The notes beneath the pieces are model-generated. The model was given only the letters and a program-made list of their open reading frames with translations. It did no database searches and had not been told where the DNA came from. Below, piece by piece: positions 12,070-25,353 of a stretch of 64,000 nucleotides of DNA. A program made the position numbers and the translations under genes. Source of the DNA: Hyalella azteca (Eukaryota; Arthropoda; Malacostraca; Amphipoda; Hyalellidae). Position 1 is the stretch's first letter; each line of letters opens with the position of its first letter. The stretch spans positions 62,001-126,000 of the forward strand of contig NW_025942253.1 in the NCBI RefSeq assembly GCF_000764305.2, given 5' to 3'.

Positions 12070-14224
12070 CTGTAACAACACATTAATTCATATGCTTTAT
12101 ATTAAGATGAGTTATGGATGACTTAGTCTGACTACTACAGGTACAAATTAAACCAGCTTAATTTAACACGAACAACATAAACATGCAACTGACCTGCCTA
12201 CACAATTAATGACTTAACCTCACAATAGAAAGTTGCAGTCAGATACCACGCAGGCAAAGGCAAAAATGTCGTCTGTTATAAATGCACCAATCATATACGG
12301 TACTAATCGTTAATGGCACTGATCATGAACTGCAGTAATTGTTTATGACATTAATCATAAAGTGATTCATCCATTTAAATTCATGTGCCAAATTCAACAT
12401 CTTCAATACGCTGTAGGGCCATCAAATTTAACGCCAAAATTTTATATCTTGACAATAGTAAACTCAGTAACCCTTTCAAAATATCTTTGAAAATCACTCC
12501 ATGAGTTGCATTAATCCTTAAGTAATTATTAGCAAGTTTTCCAAGGTTGTTTGGCGCCGGCTTCAAAACCCGGTTCAGCTTAGGTCTGATCATCGCTACC
12601 TAGCTGCTGCTTTCGGGAGAATAAATTTCAAATTTGTCAAAGCAGCCTCACCCTTCGTTTGAATAACTCGTATTTGGAATCACTCAACTAGAAGAAATCG
12701 ATTATTCGACAGGAAAAGGATGTTTAACTCAATAGGCATTAGACCTACGCACAAACATTTTAGAATTCCCATGATGCATGGAGCGGCGTAAAATAGGAAC
12801 ACGAATCATTGGAGGAATAGAGATATTGTTATTGACTGTACAATGACTTGTTTTCCTTTTAATGTTCCGTTAACTAATTGTTCATTGACTTTATCAAGCA
12901 AACTTGCTGAAGTTTAATACGTCTACGTTAACGAACTTGCCAATTCATTTCACTGGATTGCTCTAATGTCATTAGTATTAGTGAAAGCTTGCGGGGATAT
13001 TTGCACATTTGTTTGAAGCCTGGCACCACAAATATTTAGGGCATATCCATGACATTTATATCAAGTCACCTGGACACAAAAATTTTATTCCTAATGGAAG
13101 ACCAGCAAGGAATTGGAAAACTTTGAGGAAAGAGTTCGACCAAAAATAAAAATTCAATTTTTAAATGGGTTCATAGAAGCTGTATTTAGAAGACCATACG
13201 GGCCTTTTTTTATTTTTTTTTAATTCATGTAAGAGTTTTATGTTTTATACAAATTTTGAGATAAAAAGAGTCTTTTCTCAATTAACAATTATTATTTCTT
13301 ATTAACACGATTTGGGGATAACTAAATTAAAATATTGTAGGAATTTTATCCTCAACAGCTCCGGGCTAACATTTAATAGTCATATTTTCGATCGAACTAA
13401 ACAATACATAATTCAGACAAAGCATATGTCTGAATAGTTCCCCGTTGCTGGCCTGCCATAATGATCGATTCAACAGAAAATGCCTTTGAAGTTCACAAAG
13501 CCTAAGTGTTAGCAACCGCTATTTCCTCAGCAATGGCCAGCAATAATGGTTAGCCAAGCATTTCGGTGCTGTAAAGTTCTTGAAACTCTTAAAGAACACC
13601 TCCTGCTCTCCATTATTGGTAAGTAAAAAATAAAAATTTTCAATGATAATGATAAGTATTTTACGAGATACCGTAGAATAAGAGCGCTGATCAAGCGGAG
13701 AAGGTTAGCAGAGAAAATGATATCAGAGGCGTTTTCCATACCAGGTCCGAGTCTTCAAAAGATCTTACATCACCGAATCATTGTACGTATATTTATAACC
13801 CGCCTTCCACGACTTTATGCCTCGTTCAACTCTATTGCGTCAAGTAAGTTTAGTTGACTTCAGCTTTTCATCCGTGGTCCATAGATTTTTCTCAATAATT
13901 ATAACAGTAAAATATGTGACAACAGAAAACAAGCTTACACCATAATTTGATGGAAAAGAACACAGAGAAGCAAATAAGCTATCTAGCAACCAATTGAAAA
14001 ATCGTGATTCTAGAAATATAGTACGAAAAACTTTTCCAATATTTTAGACACAGTCAAATGTATAATTAGGTTTGTGAAAATTATTTAAGATATAAAACAA
14101 AGGAGATTAAAAAAACTAAAACACCTCTAAAATTATCGACAAAATAAAATATAATGAAAAATAAGTGAACAATTAATAATAGAAGTTAAGAGACAATAGA
14201 GGAATGTAAATGGTGTGTACTCAC

Positions 14225-14265
14225 AGCAACTGACTGACGACGCCATCCAAACCTCCTCTCTCCGC
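14225..14265 (-). CDS. unc-13: unc-13 short exon (41 nt)
   Basis: A 41-nt internal exon read leftward. The acceptor is a clean pyrimidine tract ending in ACCGCAG and the donor is GCT|GTGAGT. Entered in phase 0 from the giant exon, it gives AERGGLDGVVSQL plus two bases (CT). The next exon at 12069 supplies the missing base (G), giving Leu, and then opens directly into the conserved NPFYS linker. The residues themselves are variable glycine-containing linker and carry no motif. The call rests on the two splice sites and on the phase arithmetic, which would fail with any other length modulo 3. Confidence 0.8.
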
Positions 14266-14288
14266 CTGCGGTAGAAAGAAAAACATCT

Positions 14289-14468
14289 TTAGTGGCCTCG
14301 AATATCATGTACCTTGACGAACAGTTATTAAATTTAGTCATCTACTGAATAAATTTGATATATACCGCATCATTGTTTAGTGGCCTTGCAGATCATGTAC
14401 ATACATGGACGAACAGATATTAAATTTAGTCATCTACTGAATAAATTTGATATATACCGCATCATTGT
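14289..14468. repeat. 90-bp tandem duplication
   Basis: Two adjacent near-identical copies of about 90 bp, each ending in ATTTGATATATACCGCATCA. They lie just upstream of the 41-nt unc-13 exon. Confidence 0.85.
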
Positions 14469-16203
14469 ATTGTTTCATGCAATGTATTTGCTTCTGATGT
14501 AGCTGAGAATGCACCAATATACGAATGTTCTTGATGGTTAGATTGGAAAGTAACACATAGTGAATTAAATAGATAATTTCTGCTGAAAAATTCAAGCTTT
14601 AGACCTGCAATTAGGCTAATTTTCAGTGAAACGTTCCTTATACAAATTAAAATGGTGATTAATGTAAGAAAAAGAGTCTGAAAATGAAAATACAGAATAG
14701 ATTCTAAACAGAAATAAAACTTACAGTTAGAAATATTATGAGCGTCAGCACGAGGAATTAAAAAATTAGTCGAATTTTGCTTGAAATCAGCAAATGTCTC
14801 AGACCGCTAAAACTGGTCACATTTAAACCGCCACTTTATGCAGCAGTTATACGCGCAAGGCATGTTACAGAAACTAAATGAAATTCTTCCAAGAAAATAT
14901 CGGTTATGATATGAAGATCTCAAGTGCAATCCATCCAAGTCAAACGCTTCACATCGTCTGCCATGGAACCATGTACAATTTATTATACCTCGGCGACCAT
15001 TTACCGTTTCTTGTCACAGTTACTTCATTACTTTGCTTGTATAGATGATGGAAGAAATATTCCAGACAAATATCATGTAACAGAAAAAACCCACGAGTAT
15101 TCCCAGTCAATTATGTCTGCAAAAACTGTGGTGAGCTCAACGATGCATCTTGACGAAGCACAAACGAGCTAAGGAAATTATGTTGAGCTACGGAAATTGT
15201 GAGCGCCGACGCTCGCCAATAAATTGTCTGCAAAATAAATAATTTGAAAAGGAAATAATGATTGCAAGCGTCTGCGCTCCTGGGGAATTATTGGCACAGC
15301 ACTGGAACATTTCCAGTCATGCTTCGGTCGAGACTCGAGATTCGAACCTGTCCGGTGAAGGCAAGAAAACCTGTATCAAAACTTTAGCGAGGCTGCGCAA
15401 AGAAAGTCGAACCTGTAAATGACGGCACCCAGATCTGAACAATTTTTTGCGGGCCTGTACCATCTCGTAACGTCAGTGAAACAGTACCATAATACTATGA
15501 CGTCATACGAAGCTGTACAGTAAAATCTCTGGCACAGACAAAAAACAAATCGTGTTTCGAACTCGTGCAAAGATAGGCAATGTCTTCATGGAAGCTTAAG
15601 TATTTTACCAATAGTTCTCACTCATACATGATTGTTGGGAACAACCGGTCAGGTTTTCACTGTTTTTTTATTAATTAAATCAGCGTCTTGAAGTTTCCAA
15701 GCAAAAAAAAAATTATAAGCTTCTCCCAACGTGGGAATATAAATTAAAATGCAGAGCTTTATTACAGATTGATATCTTAAAGAAAACTTGATTGGTCAGA
15801 AATGTAAAACCGCGAACGCAGAATTAAAAATACCAAGTTTATGGATAAGAATTTTTTCCAACACAAATTTTTTCGATAATATTTAGAGGCGAGTTATGAA
15901 GCAGATCGAGTGCGTTAATAATGAAAGAGCTGTAACATAATTCACATACAGTGTGCTATAATATATGTCCGTTATGCTCAAACTCCTATCAAAGAGAAAA
16001 AAAAGCTTGCTCACAACGATATGAATACAAGGAAAAGAATTAAAATAATAGGAAGAAATCGGTGACACTGTGCGTGACTGCTAATTAAAAGCGTCAGCCC
16101 ATACAAAATGACCAATAAATTCCTTTAATTTTTAGCCAATAATGATAGTTGACCTGACGTTGATTGAGAGCTGGCGTAATTACCTCCTGGCCACGATATT
16201 TAC

Positions 16204-16224
16204 CTGCCTCAGAACTTGCAGGAA
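16204..16224 (-). other. weak candidate 21-nt cassette exon
   Basis: On the gene strand, CCCCAG|TTC...GGCAG|GTAAAT would give a 21-nt phase-0 insert encoding FLQVLRQ between the giant exon and the 41-nt exon. The donor is good but the acceptor lacks a pyrimidine tract. I list it only because length and phase fit. Confidence 0.15.
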
Positions 16225-17132
16225 CTGGGGACTGCGATCTTCAGTGACAGGAGCGGTAACTGCTACGTTATCGCTTCAGCGCACTCAAAAAATCGCACGT
16301 CTCAACTTTTGTTTAAAATTAGGTATTTCTTCTTTCCTATTTCAATTTCCAAACTTTGAATAATATCCTTCATATTCTATCCGATCTTGTGAAACAAAAA
16401 ATTATTCCGCAAAAGTGCAACAACCTGGTAAGTTTGTTACAATATTCCTTGCATTTAGAGCGAAATTATCCTTCGACCGAAGAGGCTACTAAAGTCATAG
16501 TGAAAGCTACGGGAAAATTCAAGACTCAGCGTAATGGCTAAATGCCAGCGCACCGACAATTTATTTCTCCAAATGCAATGGGGAGCTTCCGCTCACTGCC
16601 TCTTGAATATCTAATTATTCGCCACAAACTACACGCAAGCCTTGAGATACGCTCGCCACTAATTAAGACGACACTGATACAATAGATAAGGAATTGTATT
16701 CTGGTTTCTTCAATGCGTAGATATACATCACAAATCCGCATCCGCTTGGCAAAGTCATTGCAATTCGTATCAGCTAAGGTTAGATCAAGAAACGCACCAG
16801 CAGATTTAATAAAAGTGAACTGGTAGATAAATTTATACCCAAACCGCCGGAAATAATTTTCAGACGACGCGGAGTCAGAGAGACAAACGACCGCCGTTGA
16901 TAATAGCAGCAGCGAGCGGCGAAGGAGAGCGGCGAGCAGCACAGCTGTAGCGAGCTCAACATTTTGTGTGTATTTTTTTAGTTAGGTTGTATAATATAAT
17001 GGGCCAGCCTCGAGTATGACTTGAAGTTTTTAGGAGAAAAGATATGTTAACAAACTCAAATTTGTTCGAAAATAACACATGAGGGACTCGTAATTTTCCA
17101 TGATTCGGCTTTAATAGGTAATGATGGAAGGT

Positions 17133-17264
17133 AGAAAATACAGGATATATTCTTCAATAATTTTTTCTCCAGCGAAAGTAAAAATTGATCACAATCTGNG
17201 AAAATACAGGATATATTCTTAAATGATTTTTTCTCCAGCGAAAGTAAAAATTAATCACAATCTG
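17133..17264. repeat. 66-bp direct duplication split by an N
   Basis: GAAAATACAGGATATATTCT begins at 17133 and again at 17200, right after the N at 17199. The two copies differ at only a few positions. This could be real, or an unresolved contig overlap. Confidence 0.85.
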
Positions 17265-17749
17265 CGATGAATTTAATGATCAAGGAAGTCAAAATCCTAT
17301 TGCATTTTATGATTAAAACACTCTTGAAGAGTTTGTAGATTTAGGGCGTTATTGGCTTCTGCCCACGCAATAATGCAAATATAGGAGATCTTAATTTTCT
17401 GGAGCTGTATTGTAAAAACTCGCTCAAGTTCACGTAGCTGCCAAATACTGGTCTGTGATTGGTGGGTGGGTTTAGCTTAAAAAAGAGTCAATGAATGGAT
17501 GACGGAGCTACGAAATCTTAACAATTTTTGATAATACTGTACCTGTTAATTTGATAATCCTGTATCTGTTATTACTGTACGTACCTGTTAATGTACCTAA
17601 TATTCTAACCACCCACTGTCATGCGGAGATGCCGGCCGGTTGTTGTGAATAACAACTAAAAGTGGCACTAAGATTTGATCCAGCATCACGCAACAAGGAC
17701 GTAACCACTTTGAATAAAGTAATTAAACTTAATGATAGAATGAATCTAA

Positions 17750-18165
17750 AGACTTATGGTCTGCAATGACATATGGTTTGAAGAGGCATATATGGTCTGC
17801 AATGACATATGGTTTGCAGAGGCATATGGTTTGCAGAGGCATAAGGTCGGCAGTGACATGATCCACATTGACTTACGGTCTGCAGTGACACGGTCTGCAG
17901 TGACACGGTCTGCAGTGACACGGTCTGCAGTGACACGGTCTGCAGTGACACGGTCTGCAGTGACATGACCTGCAGTGACACGGTCTGCAGTAACACGGTC
18001 TGCAGTGACATGGCCTGCAGTGACATGGCCTGCAGTGACATGGCCTGCAGTGACATGGTCTGCAGTACCATGGTCTGCAGTGACATGGCCTGCAGTGACA
18101 TGGCCTGCAGTGACATGGTCTGCAGTGACATGGCCTGCTTTGACATGGTCTGCAGTCACATATAA
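17750..18165. repeat. 15-bp satellite (GGTCTGCAGTGACAC type)
   Basis: More than 20 copies of a 15-bp unit TGCAGTGACAYGGYC. It is preceded by diverged 26-31 bp units with GACATATGGTTTGCAGAGGC. The period is a multiple of three and has no stop in several frames, so open frames appear on both strands; these are not genes. Confidence 0.95.
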
Positions 18166-18429
18166 TAATGCGAAGATAATACCACGCCCGACAGCGTCGT
18201 GATAAGCCATCGAAGGACCTGAGGCAATTTTCAGCGTTGACTTGTGGCTTTGGTTGCCACCAAAGATTGATTTATCCAGAGCGAGCGTCGTGCCTTATCA
18301 CGACCGAGCCTGGGCCCCAGGGACGCGCCGGGGGGACTGTAGGAAAAGCTGCGGGGTTGTTGCGGGGCCACGAATCTCACGCAACAACACGAGTACAAAA
18401 CTGCAGCGCAGTCAAGTAGTACAGTCAAA

Positions 18430-18640
18430 AAGTAGTACTTAAGTTTAGCTCAAGAAGTTATTCCTAAGTTTAGCTCAAGAAGTCATCATTAAGTTTAGTT
18501 TAAGCAGTCATCACTAAGTTTAGCTTAAGAAATCATCATTAAGTTTAGCTCAAGAAGTCATCATCAAAGTTTAGTTCAAGAAGTCATTTTTAGGTTTAGC
18601 TGAAGAAGTCATCATTGAGTTTAGCTTTTGAAGTCATTAA
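18430..18640. repeat. 25-bp tandem repeat (AAGTTTAGCTCAAGAAGTCA)
   Basis: About eight to nine copies of AAGTTTAGCTCAAGAAGTCA plus a short TCATT spacer, diverging towards the right end. Confidence 0.9.
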
Positions 18641-19039
18641 TAAATTTAGAAACGTGTAACGATTCGGAACTTAACACTGATCGTGCTAGTGACGAAGCAG
18701 AACTTAATACCGACACTGACCTACACTGACCGTTACCGCGATTCAGCCTTCATCCTTCAGATGCAGCATTGTAGATACACAAGTTAAGATTATATACACG
18801 AGATCAAAGAAGCTAAATAGCTGTATATGTCGAGTCGTTTGCATTCGGACGTGACCAGGCCGACGTTTGGTAGTGATAGATACGGCTGGAAAGAATTGTT
18901 TGAGTAGAGCAGCTGCATTTTTAAACCGCAAACCGGAGTCATTTGTTAAAATTTGTTGAATACATTAAGCTCTGTCAATGTGATCCGCATCCATCGGCCT
19001 GGCAACTACTTATATTATTAGTCTGCTTAAATCGCAAGT

Positions 19040-19530
19040 TCACAAGGAGTTTAAAAGCAAAGAAAACGCCAAGAAAATTCTCTATGTCGATATTGAAAAT
19101 GTTTCAGAGTCCAGCTTCATCATCAGTTCCGACAATCTAAAAAGTGAATGCAATCATTTTATAATTCAAAATTCTAAGTCGGACATTAAAACCCAAAGGA
19201 CATGCAACACAAAACAACCCTAAATAAAAAATTAGCAGTTGCGGAACACAGAGTCATAGGAAACACGAAAAGATATTAGCTTAGTTATTAACCTTGTCGT
19301 GTCTCTTATTACTCTGTGTTCCGCGAGCGCTTGTTTTCGATTTAAGGTTGTTTTGTGTTTTATGTATTTTTTAGATTTTAATGTCTGACTTAGAATTTTG
19401 AATTATAAAATGATTGTATTCATTTTTAGATTGTCGAACTGATGATGGAGCCGGACGCCAAAATGTTTTCAATATGGATATGGTGAATTCGCTCGGCGTT
19501 TTCTTTGCTTTTAAATTCCTTGTCGTGCAA
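19040..19530. mobile_element. fold-back repeat with two ~235-bp inverted arms
   Basis: The left arm (about 19040-19275) is repeated in inverted orientation at about 19295-19530. Shared blocks include AAAGCAAAGAAAACGCC, ATAATTCAAAATTCTAAGTC and GGAACACAGAGT. The outer part of each arm carries a CTGATGATGGAGCC-like motif. A related diverged segment lies at 49415-49515. The class is uncertain; Penelope-like elements are one possibility because of the ribozyme-like motif. Confidence 0.7.
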
Positions 19531-19552
19531 CTAGTTACGGTCAGTAGACATA

Positions 19553-21232
19553 CAACCCCTGGCAAAAATTATGGAATCACCAGCCTCGGAGGATGTTCAT
19601 TCAGTTGTTTAACTTAGTAGAAAGAAAGCAGATCACAGACATGACACAAAACTAAAGGAATTATAAATGGCAACTTTCTGGCTTTAAGAAACACTATAAG
19701 AAATCAAGAAAAAAAGTTGTGCAGTCAGTAACGGTTATTTTTTTTTAGACCAAGCAGAGGAAAAAAATATGGAATCACTCAATTCTGAGGAAAAAATTAT
19801 GGAATCACCCGGTAAATTTTCATCCCCAAAAACTAACACATGCATCAAATTAGATCTGCTCGTTAGTCTGCATCTACAAAGGAGTGATCACACCTTGGAG
19901 TGCTGCTGCACTAAGTGGACTGACATGAGTCATGGCTCCAAAACGAGAGATGTCAATTGAATAAAGGAGAGGATTATCAAACTCTTAAAAGAGGGTAAAT
20001 CATCACGCAATGTTGCAAAAGATGTTGGTTGTTCACAGTCAGCTGTGTCTAAAATCTGGACCAAATACAAACAACATGGGAAGGTTGTTAAAGGCAAACA
20101 TACTGGTAGACCAAGGAAGACATCAGAGCGTAAAGACAGAAAACTTAAATCAATATGCCTCAAAAACCGAAAATGCACAACAAAACAAATGAGGAACAAA
20201 TGGGAGGAAACTGGAGTTAACGTCTGTGACCGAACTGTAAGAAACCGCCTAAAGGAAATGGGATATACATACAGAAAAGCTAAACGAAAGCCATCATTAA
20301 CACCAAAACAGAAAAAAAGGTTACAATGGGCTAAGGAAAAGCAATCGTGGACTGTGGATGACTTGATGAAAGTCATATTCAGTGATGAATCTCGAATCTG
20401 CATTGGCAAGGTGATGATGCTGGAACTTTTGCTTGGTGATGTTCCAAGGAGATTTATAAAGATGACTGCCTTAAGAGAACATGCAAATTTCCACAGTCAT
20501 TGATGATATGGGGCTGCATGTCAGGCAAAGGCACTGGGGAGATGGCTGCCATTACATCTTCAATAAATGCACAACTTTACGTTGATATTTTGGACACTTT
20601 TCTTATCCCATCAATTGAAAAGATGTTTGGGGATGATGAAATCATTTTTTCAAGATGATAATGCATCTTGCATAGAGCAAAAACTGTGAAAACATTCCTT
20701 GAAAAAAGACACCTAAGGTTAATGTCATGGCCTGCAAATAGTCCGGATCTTAATCCAATTGAAAATCTTTGGTGGAAGTTGAAGAAAATGGTCCACGACA
20801 AGGCTCCAACCTGCAAAGCTGATCTGGCAACAGCAATCAGAGAAAGTTGGAGGCAGATTGATGAAGAGTACTGTTTGTCACTCATAAAGTCCATGCCTCA
20901 GAGACTGCAAGCTGTTATGAAAGCCTGAGGTGGTGCGACAAAATACTAGTGATTTGTTGGAGCGTTCTTTTGTTTTTCATGATTCCATAATTTTTTCCTC
21001 AGAATTGAGTGATTCCATATTTTTTCCCTCTGCTTGGTCTAAAAAAATAACCGTTACTGACTGCACAATTTTTTTTTCTTAATTTCTTATAGTGTTTCTT
21101 AAAGCCAGAAAGTTGCCATTTGAAATGACTTTAGTTTTGTGTCATGTCTGTGATCTGCTTTTTTCTACTAAGTTAAACAACTGAATGAACATCCCCCGAG
21201 ACCGGTGATTCCATAATTTTTGCCAGGGGTTG
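19553..21232 (+). mobile_element. decayed Tc1-like transposon with ~254-bp inverted repeats
   Basis: Terminal inverted repeats begin CAACCCCTGGCAAAAATTAT at 19553 and end with its complement at 21232. The arms, 19553-19807 and 20980-21232, are near-identical, including internal ATGGAATCA repeats. A TA dinucleotide precedes the left end; the right flank reads AA, so the expected TA duplication is damaged. The interior carries a broken DD34E transposase. It is inserted in the large unc-13 intron, in the orientation opposite to the gene. Confidence 0.93.
19932..20949 (+). pseudogene. Tc1-like transposase, frameshifted
   Basis: Cut-and-paste transposase relic. The N-terminal helix-turn-helix region is recognisable (KSSRNVAKDVGCSQSAVSKI, then GRPRKTS). 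The catalytic triad is visible in pieces: FSDES with Asp at 20384, QDDN with Asp near 20657, and SPDLNPIENLWW with Glu at 20761, matching DD34E once the frame breaks are allowed for. Breaks seen: a 1-nt loss near 19961 that gives an early TAA after MSIE, a shift near 20408, a 1-nt loss near 20672 and a TGA at 20926, ahead of a GGATKY tail and TAG. It cannot make an active enzyme. Confidence 0.93.
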
Positions 21233-21457
21233 AATGAATAATAAAAAATTAGAAAAAAAACTTTCATGGCTAACATTCTACATGGAAGCACAAAAACAGG
21301 AACAGGATGGTATTTTGAAGAAAACTTCTGGTATTCAGAGTAATTGGTATCTAAGGTAACGGCATCGTCAACCAAGCAGCTATGTAGCAAGTATTTAGTC
21401 TTTCGTCACAGGAGTTTTCAATATAAAAGATGCGCCCGACTTGGAAGAAAGTCAAGT

Positions 21458-21560
21458 TAGGCAGCTCAACTTTAATCTGCATGATATGAACCATAAATAC
21501 ACAATCNAAGCTAGGCAGCTCAACTTTAATCTTCATGATATGAACCATAAATAAACAATC
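21458..21560. repeat. ~49-bp direct duplication split by an N
   Basis: TAGGCAGCTCAACTTTAATC ... ATGAACCATAAATA occurs on each side of the N at 21507. Confidence 0.8.
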
Positions 21561-22456
21561 ACAAATGATGAGCAATATGACGTCCAAAATCGGCATTGGG
21601 GCATTGATGTGCATGCACAGGTCGCTTTTTTCGCGCGTACAGATGAGTGGAATGACAGCTTTATACATGCAAAAGAAAGATGGAGGAGATTTATCGACCA
21701 AATAAAGTCAGAAATCGTATTGAGCATATTTTTATAATGGGGCTGAAGACTTATGGTGTGAAATATGCACCTCTCAGCCTGATCTCTGTCAAGAATATTG
21801 AACTTAGCAAATAGCAAGTACAGGAGACTGATGGAGCTCATAGAATGGTTGAATAGACTAAGTTGACTTCCAATGTTGTACCTACCAAATAAAAAAATTT
21901 GAAGAAGGGAGGCAATTTCTTGACGCAAACATATGACTTTTTTTTATTACCCAAACAGCCTTTTCCTGTTGCCTAATCCGCCGCGAAGAAATTGCATGTC
22001 TGTGGCTATTAATAAGCGGGTGATAATCAAGAAAAATTTTTCGTGGGACCAAATTTTTTTCTGGAAGTCTTCCTGCCGTCATATACTAAAATTCTAGCAG
22101 GCAAATTATAAGATTACCTAGCATAATTCTGTATTAATTAAGCGTCACGCGCCCGTCTCGTGTAGGCAACAAGGCGGTGGGAGACTTATTGCGCCGGGCA
22201 GCAGGCTGGCGCCGCTGCTGCCAATGTTGCTGTTGGCATTATTTCTACATTTCCTGCATGGGCTGCTTCAAGATTATGCTCAAGGGACGTTCAATCAAAA
22301 ATAGTTCAGCGTTCGTAATTCCGTCAGCCAATTACTGACGGTCTTTCAAGAAACACTCGCCCGTCACAGACGAGACATTAGGCGCTACCTGCATGCACTA
22401 GAGCGAGTTTTGAGAGTAAGGCCCCTGTATCGTAGTATGTATAATAATATATACTT

Positions 22457-22487
22457 ACAGAGTGAAGTCCATGATACTTCACTCTGT
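22457..22487. repeat. perfect hairpin, 12-bp arms
   Basis: ACAGAGTGAAGT at 22457-22468 is exactly complemented at 22476-22487, with a 7-nt loop. Confidence 0.9.
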
Positions 22488-23419
22488 GTCTTCATATAAC
22501 CTCAATGTGTTAATATTTTAAAAAAAGAACAAAAGCTAAAAAATGTTCCGGCTGGCTCTATTTTGTAGTGTGACAGGTCTCCTGGCTGGCGACATAGCGA
22601 CAGTCTCTTGGCTAGCGCTATTTTGTACGCATTTTGTCAGGCTGGGTTAGCTATAGGCTGGTGGTATAGGAGATCACCTCTCCCGGCTTCAGAAATTGCC
22701 TTGTTTGCTTGCTCTCTCTTTGTGGCAGTAATCAAGGGCAACACAAATGCTCAATCTAACGGTGTCCACACAAACTATTCCTAGACAGAAATCTGTCCTC
22801 GAATGTATTTTAAGCGTAGGTGGAGTTCGCAAAAATTAGGAAAATATCCTTACTCCGTAAGCCCGCGAGAAGCGAGACTAATATCTGAAAAATAGGTTAT
22901 GTTCATTTTCTGAAAATATCAATCATTCTATACTTGGAGAAGCGTTGAATTAAATAAAACTGAACACGACAAAGTTGAAAGCTTCGTTTTCGCTATCTCT
23001 GGCAATAATAATCGATTTTATTGTTACCAACGTGACAGTTTATGATTGCACTCGATATTACGTATTAAAATCACATTTTAACCTTTATCCTACACAAAAA
23101 GTAAATACTCCGATTGTCGTAATTTCACGAGCAACAGGCAATATGCTAGCAATTTCCTTTGACTAATTTACATGCAACACACTAGTGTTCCAGCTAGCAG
23201 CAGTTCGAGGTGCATCCTTTCCACACGCGAAAATATTCTTGCAATATTCGTGCAGCGAACAAACTGCGCTGCGTCATCTGAATAACAGCGACATAGTGCG
23301 AAGCTGTCAACACGAGTCGAAACCTTGTGTTTGTTTGGTGCATGCGACCATTTTTTTGTCGTCACAGCCGTAATGCTCACTGTCGTCGATTTATTGATGA
23401 AATTTCATTTGCAAACCGA

Positions 23420-23660
23420 GTGAATCTGAGTGTATTTGAGATGGAAGGAAGTGTGCGTGTTTAGGAGATGGAAGAAAGCGTGAGTGTAATGTATATGAGA
23501 TTAAATGAAGCGTGGTTGTAATGTATATGAGATGGAAGGAAGCGTGAGAGTATAGAAGATAGAAGGAAGCGCGAGTAAATAGGAGATGGAAGGAAGCTTG
23601 AGTGTAATGTATAGAAGATAGAAGGCAGCGCGAGTAAATAGTAGATGGAAGCAAGTGTCC
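23420..23660. repeat. GAGATGGAAGGAAGC tandem repeat
   Basis: About eight imperfect units of roughly 27-35 bp, typified by ATAGGAGATGGAAGGAAGCG followed by TGAGTGTA. A separate short cluster of the same unit is at 24085-24160. Confidence 0.85.
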
Positions 23661-25325
23661 GAGAGTAGTTTGTGGATACAAATCCTCGTGCGTTCACCAG
23701 CAGACTTTGTTAGCTTTGAGTCCACTGTGTCACTGAGAGTTTGCCTCAGACACTGAGTCGACAGCTTTTACAGCATATGTGTCACGAGGACAAGAACTTA
23801 CGGACGGAAGTCATAAGTTTATAAAAGGGCTGGGCACCTTCGTAAGGTCCCCCCAGTTACTAAGTAGAACGCCGCGATGTAACACCGAATTTTTCCGACC
23901 TAACGGTCGACGTCTTAACCTTATACCTCTGTAATGACTCTCTTGTATAACCACCGTGCATCAAGATGAGTTCTGTGACATATTTCGTCTTACTTATCTC
24001 TCACGCACTTAGTCAAGGAATCCATATCATCAGGTTCAGGTAGAAATATATAATCAATCAGGTGGCGTTTAACATGGCCGCCTGACAGAAGCGTGAAAGT
24101 ATAGGAAATGAAAGGAAACGCGAGGGTATATGAGATGGAAGGAAGCGGGAGTGTAAAGGAGTATATTCTTCCGCAACATTAACCAACACAAATAAATAAA
24201 TAAGTGTATAAACAAACATACTATATTGACAATTGTTATTGTCGATTTTTTATTAGCTACACCATCTGACGACAGCCTGTATAAGGACACTCGCTCCCTG
24301 ACCGTTGCATCAAGTGTCCTGGGAATTCACATCACGAATGTACGTAGAGATAAACTTAATGCTATTTGTTTCAAGCTCACAAGAAATTATTAACATTTTT
24401 TAAGTTTCTGTTAAATTTTTACAAGCTCACTGGCGAAATTACCGACTTCAGGTTTCGGAAACCGAATATGTGCTTCAATAATTTTGATAACGTTAGGTAA
24501 CGGAACGAATCGTGGGTTAAGCCTCTCGCTGATTTGGATACTGCTTGCAATGAAATTAAAATTATCCCACCGATATACTTCTGATGACCACGACAAGAAC
24601 GTAGTTGAACTATAATCTCCGTTATCAAATAAATTATTGCGATGTTAAGGATTGTCCGCCATTTTCACGCGGAAATAGCGCAAGGAACGTGTGGCCTTAA
24701 GGCAAATCCGTTCTTAAGTGGCCGAAATCTGCTAATTACATTCGCAGTAGGTGAGGATCTGGAACCAAATCTTTCAAGTCTTGTCCCGGTTTGTGATTGG
24801 GTAAAAAATATTTCTACATCGTTATGCTTTGTGATAGGGAAATTTATATAATAATAATAAAAATTATTATTAACTATTTTCAATCCAACACAATGGTTGA
24901 GAGATTTTGTAATTCAAGATAACTTTAGCACTAAAATATTAGCATTCTAATTATATAATCCAGATTAAATATCTTTGGCTAAAGGCTAGATCAATAAGAT
25001 TCTAAAATTCAATAACAATGTGTTTCCTCGCCACATGTTTTCTGAATATATGTCATCGTTTGTACAAACAATTATACAAATGATGATAACATTGAATGAA
25101 CTATAAGAAAAGTCACTTATTCATTAAGAAATAATTCTTTGGAAAGATTAACTTCGCTAAAATTAATCTCACATAGTAAGCAGAAACAAAAGACATAACT
25201 CTTGGGTATGATTCTAGCAATTGCGCACGTAGTAAAACTTTGACATAGCTACTTCAATGAGCGATCTAAGTAAACGACGGGGCAGACAACATTTTCACTG
25301 AAAAGTAAGAAACAAAATCATTAGT

Positions 25326-25353
25326 CCATATCACAGCACTAGCTGTGATATGG
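25326..25353. repeat. perfect hairpin, 12-bp arms
   Basis: CCATATCACAGC at 25326-25337 is exactly complemented at 25342-25353, with a 4-nt loop. Confidence 0.9.

Noticed and set aside
17746..18210. Open frames of 130-154 codons in the 15-bp satellite, on both strands
   Set aside because: They exist only because the period is a multiple of three and the unit has no stop codon; the products are pure repeats.
18231..18442. GC-rich patch with frames on both strands
   Set aside because: No conserved motif, no splice signals, and overlapping frames compete; more likely composition.
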